Source of the DNA: Sphingomonadaceae bacterium
GTDB taxonomy: Bacteria; Pseudomonadota; Alphaproteobacteria; Sphingomonadales; Sphingomonadaceae
NCBI GenBank assembly: GCA_004282995.1
Contig: SHLU01000084.1
Coordinates: 1 to 9,314 of the forward strand
Direction: 5' to 3'
DNA length: 9,314 bases
The notes under the pieces are model-generated. The model had not been told where the DNA came from, searched no databases, and saw nothing but the letters and a program-made list of their open reading frames with translations. Shown piece after piece: positions 1 to 5,121 of this stretch. Made by a program: the position numbers and the translations under genes. Numbering within the stretch: position 1 is the stretch's first letter; the number at the start of each line of letters is the position of its first letter.

Positions 1-681
1 CGCGATATCATCGCCGCCAATTTCAACGACATGCTCGACCAGGCGGACGATCCCCAGAAGATGATCCGCATGATCATCCTCGAAATGGAGGAGACCCTGG
101 TCGAAGTCCGCGCCTCGGCTGCGCGCACCATTGCCGACCAGAAGGAAATGCACCGTCACACCGTCAAGCTCGACAAGCTGCAGGCCGACTGGGCCGAAAA
201 GGCGCAGCTGGCGCTGTCGAAGGACCGCGAGGACCTCGCCCGCGCCGCCCTGGTCGAGAAGAAGAAAGCGTCCGACATGGGCGACCAGCTCAAGCAAGAG
301 ATCGCCGTACTCGACGATGCACTCCGCGCCTATGAGCAAGACATCCAAAAGCTGCAGGGCCGCCTGCGTGAGGCGCGCAGCCGCCAGACCGCCATCGCCG
401 CCCGTCTCGAAAGCGCGGAAAATCGCGTCAAGCTACGTAGCCTGATGACCAATGAGCGGGTCGACGATGCGCTGACCCGGTTCGACCAGCTCGAGCGCCG
501 GGTCGATTACGCCGAAGGCCGCGCCGAGGCGCTGCAGATCGCCGACCAGTCTGGCACCCCCAGCCTCGCCGACGAAATCGATGCGCTGGCCGGAAGCGAC
601 AAGGTCGACGAGGAACTCGAAGAAATGAAGCGAGCCCTGGGCATGGACACCAGCGGTAGCACCAGCAAGAAAAAGGACTGA
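1..681 (+). CDS. pspA: Phage shock protein A (PspA), 5' end missing
   Basis: PspA/IM30/Vipp1 family protein: a peripheral inner-membrane coiled-coil protein that binds damaged membrane and, in gammaproteobacteria, restrains the activator PspF. The reading frame is open from base 1 (RDIIAANFNDMLDQADDPQK), which aligns with E. coli PspA from about residue 8. About seven N-terminal residues, including the start and the amphipathic helix tip, therefore lie upstream of the window. 226 residues are visible; the E. coli protein has about 222. The family signature EMEETLVEVRASAAR is intact, followed by long heptad-rich helices to about residue 200 and a lysine-rich tail. The first ATG in the window (base 31) is internal to the conserved helix and is not the start. 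pspB follows after 6 nt. The regulator and promoter are not in view. Identification is very secure. Confidence 0.96.
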   Translation, partial: RDIIAANFNDMLDQADDPQKMIRMIILEMEETLVEVRASAARTIADQKEMHRHTVKLDKLQADWAEKAQLALSKDREDLARAALVEKKKASDMGDQLKQEIAVLDDALRAYEQDIQKLQGRLREARSRQTAIAARLESAENRVKLRSLMTNERVDDALTRFDQLERRVDYAEGRAEALQIADQSGTPSLADEIDALAGSDKVDEELEEMKRALGMDTSGSTSKKKD

Positions 682-687
682 TAACCC

Positions 688-984
688 ATGGAAGAAGTCA
701 TCATCATACCGGCCATTTTCATCGGCCTGCCGTGGGTCATCATGCACTATGTCACCAAGTGGAAGACCGCAGCGACCATCACCGGTGACGACGAGGCGCT
801 GATGGAAGAGATGTATCAGCTCGCCAAGCGGCTCGACGAACGCATGGACACGGTCGAACGGCTGGTGTCGCACGATCACGCCGATTTCAAACCGGCCCGG
901 CTGATCCAGAACGCTGAAGAGGATAACGCCAAACTCAAGGAACTTGAGCAGATGATGGCAGAAAAGAAGGGAGCCCGCACGTGA
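688..984 (+). CDS. pspB: Phage shock protein B (PspB), with C-terminal extension
   Basis: Small inner-membrane partner of PspC that senses envelope stress and helps release PspA-mediated control. Residues 3-22 form one hydrophobic segment with the family-like motif FIGLPWVIMHY. A coiled coil then runs from about residue 36 and contains ERMDTVERLVSHDHADFK (51-68), equivalent to the RIQALESILDAEHPNW end of E. coli PspB. At 98 residues it is about 24 longer than the E. coli protein, the excess being a Glu/Lys-rich helix at the C terminus. A purine-rich Shine-Dalgarno (AAAAGGA, about 670-677) precedes the ATG. The stop overlaps the GTG start of pspC (GTGA), so the two should be translationally coupled. 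Identification rests on motif and operon position. Confidence 0.93.
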   Translation: MEEVIIIPAIFIGLPWVIMHYVTKWKTAATITGDDEALMEEMYQLAKRLDERMDTVERLVSHDHADFKPARLIQNAEEDNAKLKELEQMMAEKKGART

Positions 985-1364
985 ACACCCCCCGCACCAC
1001 CCTGTATCGCGACAAGCAGAATGCCAAGCTGATGGGCGTCTGCTCCGGGATTGCCGACTATACCGGCGTCAACGCCTTCTGGGTCCGGCTCGCCTTTATC
1101 GCAGCCATCTTCACGGGCATATTGAGTCCTATCGTGTTGCCGCTGTATTTCCTGGCCGGTCTGTTGCTCAACAAGAAGCCACCGCATCTCTACGTCGACC
1201 AGGATGAACAGAAATACTGGCAGCGGATGCGCCAGAATCCAAAGCGCACCGTGCGTGAAGTGCGCGGCAAGTTCCGCGACATTGATCGCCGCCTGGCCGA
1301 GGTCGAGACCTTCTATGTCTCGTCCAACCCGCGCCTCAACGCCGAAATCGAGCGCTTGCGGTAA
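981..1364 (+). CDS. pspC: Phage shock protein C (PspC)
   Basis: Inner-membrane PspC-domain protein that works with PspB and can bind PspA under membrane stress. The PspC domain spans residues 6-65: LYRDKQNAKLMGVCSGIADY, the NAFWVRLAF turn, and a long hydrophobic segment (35-63). The cytoplasmic tail ends in RRLAEVETFYVSSNPRLN plus AEIERLR (103-127), matching the RLREMERYVTSDTF tail of E. coli PspC. The length (127) is normal for the family. The start is GTG, overlapping the pspB stop by 4 nt, with an AAGGGA ribosome site about 8 nt upstream; no better ATG exists before the conserved domain. The tail is strikingly similar to the signature repeated in the seven small proteins that follow. Confidence 0.95.
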   Translation: MNTPRTTLYRDKQNAKLMGVCSGIADYTGVNAFWVRLAFIAAIFTGILSPIVLPLYFLAGLLLNKKPPHLYVDQDEQKYWQRMRQNPKRTVREVRGKFRDIDRRLAEVETFYVSSNPRLNAEIERLR

Positions 1365-1390
1365 GCGGGATCGAAGGGAGGGACTGAACA

Positions 1391-1690
1391 ATGGAATCGC
1401 TCGTAGTATTTGCCCCTTTCGTGATGGTGATGTTCATCGTCTGGATCGGAACCCGCAGCAAATTGGAACGGAAGCGGTTGGAAGTCACAGCCGCCGGTAG
1501 CGCCGAGAAAGCCGCGCAATACGCCAGCCGCGTTCAGGAATTGGAAGACCGGGTCCAGGTGCTCGAACGCATCGTGACCGACCGCGGATACGATATCGCC
1601 ACCCAGATCGAAGCCTTGCGCGATACCAAGCGGGTCGAGGATCAGGGCAGCGGCGTACCAGTGAACATGGAACGGAAGGAAGAAGCGTAA
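1391..1690 (+). CDS. PspB/PspC-tail-like small membrane protein, array member 1
   Basis: 99 residues with no named function. A hydrophobic N-terminal segment (about 3-20) is followed by a basic stretch (SKLERKRLE) and a predicted coiled coil from about 40. The signature DRVQVLERIVTD lies at 53-64 and QIEALRD at 72-78. The tail TKRVEDQGSGVPVNM is shared with array member 2. The layout, one membrane pass followed by a cytoplasmic coiled coil, is that of PspB, and the signature resembles the PspB and PspC C termini. It lies 26 nt after pspC with a strong GGGAGGGA ribosome site. The stop overlaps the next start (TAATG). A role in PspBC-type membrane-stress signalling is inferred from context only. 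Confidence 0.85.
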   Translation: MESLVVFAPFVMVMFIVWIGTRSKLERKRLEVTAAGSAEKAAQYASRVQELEDRVQVLERIVTDRGYDIATQIEALRDTKRVEDQGSGVPVNMERKEEA

Positions 1691-2040
1691 TGGATTGGGG
1701 AGGACCAGATTTCATCGTCGCGATCATCGCGATCAGCACGTTCGGTTGGCTGATCAACAACTGGATCCGCGCCCGGCACGGTTATTCTCTCGAAGACGAA
1801 TGGGGCGGCAAGACCGAAAAGGCCTCCCAGCGCGATGACGCCAAGCTACGCGAGCAGAACCAGAAGCTGCTCCAAACGATGGAAAAAATGCAGGACCGTA
1901 TGGTCGTGCTTGAACGCATCGTCACCGACAAGGGCTATACTGTGGCCGAGGAAATCGAGGCTCTTCGTGACCCGAAAAGGGTCAGCGATACCGGCGCAGG
2001 CGTCCCGCTCGACATCAAGACCAGGGAGAATGTCCAGTGA
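1690..2040 (+). CDS. PspB/PspC-tail-like small membrane protein, array member 2
   Basis: 116 residues. A membrane segment (about 7-25) is followed by RARHGYSLEDEWGG (28-40), a juxtamembrane motif shared with member 3. A Gln/Lys-rich coiled coil (about 48-75) leads into DRMVVLERIVTD (69-80) and EIEALRD (88-94). The tail PKRVSDTGAGVPLDI matches member 1. It therefore shares one end with each of its neighbours. A GGAAGGA ribosome site (1674-1680) lies inside member 1, and the start overlaps the member 1 stop by one base. The stop overlaps the GTG of member 3 (GTGA). No catalytic residues or cofactor motifs are visible, so a structural or signalling role is likelier than an enzyme. Confidence 0.85.
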   Translation: MDWGGPDFIVAIIAISTFGWLINNWIRARHGYSLEDEWGGKTEKASQRDDAKLREQNQKLLQTMEKMQDRMVVLERIVTDKGYTVAEEIEALRDPKRVSDTGAGVPLDIKTRENVQ

Positions 2041-2393
2041 CCGGAGTTGATCTCGTACCTCACCTGCCGTGGATCATCGGTGGCGGACTCCTGATCGGCG
2101 CAGCAGGCGTGTGGGGATGGATCCATACGACCAAGCTTCGCATCCAGCACGGTTATCCGCTTGAAGGCATGTGGGGCCAGTCGCTCAAGCCATCGACCGA
2201 TGGACAGACTGCCGAACGCGTGCGCTTGCTGACCCAGGAAAACGCCGAACTGCGAGCCGAACTTGGCTCGATGAAAGACCGGCTCGCCAATGTCGAACGG
2301 ATCGTCACCGACAGCGGCTATCACCTCACCAGTGAAATCGACAAGCTGCGTGAGCCCTCGCTCGCCGAGCAAAAGACGGAAGGGCACGCTTGA
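2037..2393 (+). CDS. PspB/PspC-tail-like small membrane protein, array member 3
   Basis: 118 residues, the longest of the array, with a GTG start overlapping the member 2 stop by 4 nt and an AGGGAG ribosome site just upstream. A Gly/Ile/Leu-rich membrane segment (about 11-29) is followed by LRIQHGYPLEGMWGQ (34-48), clearly the same motif as in member 2. A coiled coil (about 57-88) ends in DRLANVERIVTD (81-92) and EIDKLRE (100-106). This copy is the closest to the PspC tail: both read RLA-VE-x-V-x-S then EI-x-x-LR. The C terminus is short and polar. No function is established; a membrane-stress role is inferred from the operon. Confidence 0.84.
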   Translation: MTGVDLVPHLPWIIGGGLLIGAAGVWGWIHTTKLRIQHGYPLEGMWGQSLKPSTDGQTAERVRLLTQENAELRAELGSMKDRLANVERIVTDSGYHLTSEIDKLREPSLAEQKTEGHA

Positions 2394-2677
2394 TGTTCGG
2401 AGCCGACACTCCCCTGGTTATGGAAGCGCTGCAACTGGCCGGCCTGGCCGCCGCCGGCAGTGCTGCGGCGGTGTATCTCGCCCTCAGGCTTCGTAATAAC
2501 CGTCTTGGGGCAAGCAAGGCCGGTCAGCGCGAGGCAAGCCACCCTTCGGCTCTTGAGGACCGGGTTCGCAATCTGGAACGGATTGCAACAGACCGGTCGC
2601 ACGATCTCGCCGCCGAGATCGAAGCACTGCGGGATGTGGTGGATGCACCTGGAGAACACAGAAAGGAACACGCCTGA
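2393..2677 (+). CDS. PspB/PspC-tail-like small membrane protein, array member 4
   Basis: 94 residues from the ATG at 2393, which overlaps the member 3 stop by one base (TGATG). A TTG one codon earlier is possible but less likely. The N-terminal half is a long Ala/Leu-rich membrane segment (about 8-33) ending in basic residues (LRLRNNR). A short polar linker leads to DRVRNLERIATD (56-67) and EIEALRD (75-81). The coiled-coil linker seen in members 2 and 3 is almost absent here. A GGAAGG ribosome site lies about 10 nt upstream inside member 3. The tail is polar (GEHRKEHA) and lacks the GVP motif of members 1 and 2. Confidence 0.82.
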   Translation: MFGADTPLVMEALQLAGLAAAGSAAAVYLALRLRNNRLGASKAGQREASHPSALEDRVRNLERIATDRSHDLAAEIEALRDVVDAPGEHRKEHA

Positions 2678-2970
2678 TGGATAGCGAACTGGTCCTGATC
2701 TTCGGTTTCATCCTGACCATCATTGTACTGGTGACCTTTGGCGTCAACTCGCTGGTCGACAAGCATCTAAAGCACAAACGCTGGCTTGAGGAACGGCGCG
2801 ACAAGCAAAGCACTCGGGTTGGCGACGACAAGCATGCCGCCCTCGAAGAGCGCGTCCGCGTCCTCGAACGCATTGCAACCGAAAACAACGAGCCACTGGC
2901 CATGCAGATCGAGCAACTGCGCGACCTGCAATCGCTCGATACCGAAATCACGAGGGAGCAGCGCTCATGA
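2677..2970 (+). CDS. PspB/PspC-tail-like small membrane protein, array member 5
   Basis: 97 residues. A strongly hydrophobic membrane segment (about 4-27, rich in Ile, Val, Leu and Phe) is followed by a very basic juxtamembrane region (KHLKHKRWLEERRDK, 29-43) that fixes a cytoplasmic C terminus by the positive-inside rule. The signature is ERVRVLERIATE (58-69) and QIEQLRD (77-83), with the TD of the consensus changed to TE. The start overlaps the member 4 stop (TGATG) and is preceded by AAAGGA; the stop overlaps member 6 (ATGA). Function unknown, family assignment by motif and layout. Confidence 0.84.
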   Translation: MDSELVLIFGFILTIIVLVTFGVNSLVDKHLKHKRWLEERRDKQSTRVGDDKHAALEERVRVLERIATENNEPLAMQIEQLRDLQSLDTEITREQRS

Positions 2971-3212
2971 GTTCCTGGGCCATGGTCGCGGTCGTTGCCA
3001 TCATCGTGTGGGGGTGCGTGCAATTCTACAAGATGCGCCACGGCATCCTGAGCGACAGTGAGGGCAATGAGACGCGCGTAATACAATCGGATCCCGAGAA
3101 GGATCGCGAGATCGAAGAACTGCGCGAACGGGTAAAGGTCCTCGAAAAGATTGCCACCGATCCGGCCCGCCGGACGGCCGAGGAAATCGAGAAACTGCGC
3201 GACGTGCGCTGA
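2967..3212 (+). CDS. PspB/PspC-tail-like small membrane protein, array member 6
   Basis: 81 residues, close to PspB in size. The membrane segment is short (about 4-20) and holds a Cys at 17. It is followed by KMRHG (22-26), a remnant of the R-x-x-HGY motif of members 2 and 3. An acidic linker precedes an uninterrupted helix with ERVKVLEKIATD (54-65) and EIEKLRD (73-79), ending two residues later, so the signature forms the very C terminus. A GAGGGA ribosome site lies inside member 5 and the start overlaps its stop by 4 nt (ATGA). It is the last gene of the unbroken overlapping run; a 53-nt gap with a hairpin follows. Confidence 0.84.
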   Translation: MSSWAMVAVVAIIVWGCVQFYKMRHGILSDSEGNETRVIQSDPEKDREIEELRERVKVLEKIATDPARRTAEEIEKLRDVR

Positions 3213-3225
3213 CGGGCTGAGACGC

Positions 3226-3245
3226 GGGGTTCGAGGAGGAACCCC
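3226..3245 (+). other. Perfect 7-bp hairpin between array members 6 and 7
   Basis: GGGGTTC (3226-3232) and GAACCCC (3239-3245) are exact inverted complements around the 6-nt loop GAGGAG. No T-run follows, so this is not a standard intrinsic terminator. It sits in the only sizeable gap (53 nt) of the array and ends about 20 nt before the next start. It could be an RNA-processing, stability or partial-attenuation element; the role is inference. Confidence 0.5.
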
Positions 3246-3265
3246 CACGAGAAGGAAGACTGGAG

Positions 3266-3511
3266 ATGGGTGAGCCAACATTCGTCATAGCCGTTACCGC
3301 TTTGGTGGGCCTCAGCGTCGTCGTCGCAGCGGTGCTGCGTGCATGGCATGGCTGGCTCGCGCTCAAGCGACAGGAACTCGAAAGCCGCCGAGCACGCACT
3401 CCCGTCGAAATCGAAGGTGGTGCCGCCGAAGGCGCCGCGCGGATCGAAATCGCCGATCTCAAGGAACGCATCCGCAAACTCGAAGCGATCGCCAGTGGGG
3501 TGGATTTGTGA
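3266..3511 (+). CDS. Divergent PspB-like small membrane protein, array member 7
   Basis: 81 residues. The membrane segment (about 6-25, rich in Val, Ala and Leu) is followed by a Trp/Arg-rich juxtamembrane stretch (RAWHGWLALKRQ) and a helix containing ERIRKLEAIASG (67-78). It stops at GVDL and so lacks the EIExLRD half found in the other six. That makes it the copy most like a plain PspB (compare RIQALESIL). Unlike its predecessors it does not overlap the gene before it: 53 nt separate them, with a hairpin, and it has its own AGAAGGAAG ribosome site. sufE begins 24 nt after its stop. It may be an older or degraded copy; it is intact as a reading frame. Confidence 0.8.
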   Translation: MGEPTFVIAVTALVGLSVVVAAVLRAWHGWLALKRQELESRRARTPVEIEGGAAEGAARIEIADLKERIRKLEAIASGVDL

Positions 3512-3535
3512 CGCAATGCGCCTACATGGCGCGGC

Positions 3536-3943
3536 ATGCGCACGCTTGACGACATCCGTGAAGAATACGAGTTTCTCGAAGGCGACGAACGCTATCGTCT
3601 GCTTATCGAGTTGGGTCGCGAGCTTGACCCCATGCCCGATGCCTTGAAAACCGATGCCACCCTTGTGCGCGGCTGCTCGGCCAGCGTCTGGGTCTATCCC
3701 ACCGATGATAGTGGGCAGCTGCATTTCCTTGCCGACAGCAACGCCGCGATTACCAAGGGGATCGTCGCGTTGGTCATCGCCGCAGTCCAGGACCGCCCGG
3801 CCGGCGAAGTGGCAAAGATGGACATTGCCGACATGCTGGAACCGTTCGACCTCAAGAACCAGCTGTCATCCAATCGCACGCAGGGCGTGCCGAACATGAT
3901 CGCGCTGGTGCGCGAACATGCTGCGCGAATATCAGCGCAATGA
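3536..3943 (+). CDS. sufE: Cysteine desulfuration protein SufE
   Basis: SufE accepts persulfide sulfur from the cysteine desulfurase SufS and passes it to the Fe-S scaffold. The 135-residue length matches the family (E. coli 138). The acceptor cysteine is seen at residue 47 in VRGCSASVWV, the equivalent of QGCQSQVW in E. coli. The LLIELGRELDPMPD helix, DSNAAITKGIVALV and the C-terminal SSNRTQGVPNMI segment are all in place. The ATG at 3536 is the only in-frame start near the conserved N terminus, but no clear Shine-Dalgarno precedes it. A 5-bp GC hairpin (3518-3522 with 3528-3532) abuts the start. No other suf genes are present; it rides behind the psp array. The protein is cytoplasmic. Confidence 0.95.
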   Translation: MRTLDDIREEYEFLEGDERYRLLIELGRELDPMPDALKTDATLVRGCSASVWVYPTDDSGQLHFLADSNAAITKGIVALVIAAVQDRPAGEVAKMDIADMLEPFDLKNQLSSNRTQGVPNMIALVREHAARISAQ

Positions 3944-3956
3944 CATCGACACGGAC

Positions 3957-4307
3957 ATGAGGCGGCCAGTCTACAAGGCGTTGGGCTTCGCAAGCGTCGG
4001 CCTCGGTGCAATCGGCGCGGTGTTGCCGATCATGCCCACGGTGCCCTTCCTGTTGCTGGCGGTCTATTTCTTCGCCCGCTCCAGTCCCGAGTTGGAGAAG
4101 AAGATTCTGGATCATCCGCACTGGGGTCCGCAGGTGCTGGACTGGCGTGAACGACGCGCGATCAGCCGCAGGGCGAAAACCATGGCTATCGGGGCCATGG
4201 CGACGGGTGCGGTATTCACCTGGTTCACGCTGGGCCACCCTTACTATCTCATATCGATAGCCATCCTGGTGATCTGCGGTACCTGGATCGCCACTCGTAA
4301 CGAATAG
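3957..4307 (+). CDS. DUF454/YbaN-family inner-membrane protein
   Basis: 116 residues from the ATG at 3957, 13 nt after sufE. The family hallmarks are visible in order: YKALGF (6-11), GLGAIGAVLPIMPTVPFLLL (15-34), YFFARSSPELE (37-47), the HPHWGPQVLDW block (53-63) and RRAISRRAK (66-74). Two further hydrophobic stretches lie near 75-88 and 94-111. The topology suggests three to four membrane segments. The molecular function of DUF454 proteins is not established. An ATG at 3918 would add 13 non-conserved residues and overlap sufE by 26 nt, so the later start is preferred. Ribosome-site support is weak for either. Confidence 0.9.
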   Translation: MRRPVYKALGFASVGLGAIGAVLPIMPTVPFLLLAVYFFARSSPELEKKILDHPHWGPQVLDWRERRAISRRAKTMAIGAMATGAVFTWFTLGHPYYLISIAILVICGTWIATRNE

Positions 4308-4314
4308 CATCTTT

Positions 4315-4339
4315 GGAACTTCCCTCGCTGCACACCGTT
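4315..4339 (+). promoter_or_regulatory. EcfG-type general stress promoter (GGAAC-N16-CGTT)
   Basis: GGAAC at 4315-4319 and CGTT at 4336-4339 are separated by exactly 16 nt. This is a full match to the consensus used by the alphaproteobacterial general-stress sigma factor EcfG (GGAAC-N16-17-CGTT). It lies 8 nt after the DUF454 stop and about 41 nt before the YqaE/Pmp3 start, the right distance for a transcript beginning near 4345-4350. Seen: the sequence match and position. Inferred: use by EcfG. Confidence 0.75.
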
Positions 4340-4380
4340 AATTAGCTACAACGGACGGGGGCGACCGAAGGAATTTTTAC

Positions 4381-4539
4381 ATGGCTATTCTCGTTCTTAT
4401 TGCGACCATTCTCCTGCCCCCGCTCGGCGTGGCAATGAAGCATGGTCTTGGTGCGACCACCCTCCTCAATCTCGTGCTTACCCTGCTTGGGTTCATCCCC
4501 GGCCTGATCCATGGTCTGTATGTGAACTACGCCCGGTAA
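4381..4539 (+). CDS. yqaE: YqaE/Pmp3-family (UPF0057) small membrane protein
   Basis: A 52-residue, two-pass hydrophobic peptide of the Pmp3/YqaE family, linked in yeast and plants to membrane potential and salt or cold stress. The first segment contains the family motif LLPPLGVAMKHGLG (11-24). The second contains NLVLTLLGFIPGLIHGLYV (30-48), both nearly textbook. Length is typical. A GAAGGA ribosome site (4367-4372) lies 8 nt before the ATG. The gene is monocistronic in appearance: an EcfG-type promoter upstream and an intrinsic terminator about 30 nt downstream. Regulation by the general stress response would fit the family's known stress link. The gene is easily missed because of its size. 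Confidence 0.93.
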   Translation: MAILVLIATILLPPLGVAMKHGLGATTLLNLVLTLLGFIPGLIHGLYVNYAR

Positions 4540-4568
4540 ACCCGGACCCGTATCTCGCATGATGACAG

Positions 4569-4605
4569 CGCGGCGCTCCACCCCCCCCGGAGCGCCGCGT
4601 TTTCT
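4569..4605 (+). terminator. Intrinsic terminator after the YqaE/Pmp3 gene
   Basis: CGCGGCGCTCC (4569-4579) and GGAGCGCCGCG (4589-4599) form a perfect 11-bp GC-rich stem around a 9-nt loop (A plus eight C), followed at once by TTTTCT (4600-4605). Only the + strand side has the T-run, so it ends the + strand transcript. The convergent crtZ stop is 16 nt further on. Confidence 0.93.
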
Positions 4606-4620
4606 GCTTGCGACGGAGCG

Positions 4621-5121
4621 CTAGAGGTCGGTTCTTTCGCGCACGACTGCCTGGCCGGTTTCGCGCTGGCACCGCAATTCCTCCTTCAATCGGAGAGGAT
4701 TGCGGGCGAAAACAAAGCCGAAACTGACGCCGCCTTCCTTGCCGACCGTCGCATGGTGCAACTTGTGCGCCTGAACCAGCCGCTTGGCATAGCCGCGCCT
4801 TGGCACCCAACGGAAGTAGCGTTGGTGCACCAGCCCGTCATGAACCACGCTGTAAATGACACCGTAGACGGTGATGCCGAAGGCGGTCCACCACAAGGCG
4901 TCCGACATGTAATAACCGATTGCGAACATCACGAAAACGATCGTGCCGAAAACGACCGCGAACAGGTCGTTTTTTTCGAGCGTCTTGTCATGCGGTTCGT
5001 GGTGGTCACGGTGCCAGGCCCAGCCCCAACCGTGCATGACGTATTTGTGCGCCCACCACGCGAACAACTCCATCCCCGCGACCGAGGCCAGCACGATCAG
5101 GACGATTTGCCACCAGCTCAT
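4621..5121 (-). CDS. crtZ: Beta-carotene 3-hydroxylase CrtZ
   Basis: Membrane di-iron hydroxylase that adds 3-OH groups to beta-ionone rings, giving zeaxanthin from beta-carotene or astaxanthin from canthaxanthin. The 166 residues hold the histidine clusters in order: H25-x4-H30, H37-x2-HH (40-41) in AWHRDHHEPH, H94-x4-H99 in VHDGLVHQRYF, and H119-x2-HH (122-123) in AHKLHHA. Hydrophobic segments lie at about 4-24, 53-71 and 75-93. The ATG overlaps the crtW stop (ATGA), implying coupled translation with the ketolase. The C terminus is polar. Identification is secure from the motif set. Confidence 0.96.
   Translation of the reverse strand: MSWWQIVLIVLASVAGMELFAWWAHKYVMHGWGWAWHRDHHEPHDKTLEKNDLFAVVFGTIVFVMFAIGYYMSDALWWTAFGITVYGVIYSVVHDGLVHQRYFRWVPRRGYAKRLVQAHKLHHATVGKEGGVSFGFVFARNPLRLKEELRCQRETGQAVVRERTDL

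Noticed and set aside
3238..3262. A second GGAAC box, upstream of array member 7
   Set aside because: No CGTT or GTT follows at 16-17 nt, so it does not make an EcfG promoter. The GGAAC is part of the hairpin arm.
2484..3281. A 265-codon - strand open frame across array members 4-7
   Set aside because: It is a shadow of several + strand genes that share a conserved signature and ribosome sites; the antisense product is low-complexity and unlike any family.
1391..3511. Interpretation of the array as a DNA-level tandem repeat or decaying pseudogenes
   Set aside because: Nucleotide similarity between copies is low and confined to the signature. All frames are intact with starts, ribosome sites and clean overlaps, so these look like maintained genes.
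3918..3956. Earlier ATG start for the DUF454 protein
   Set aside because: It adds 13 polar residues not typical of the family and forces a 26-nt overlap with sufE.
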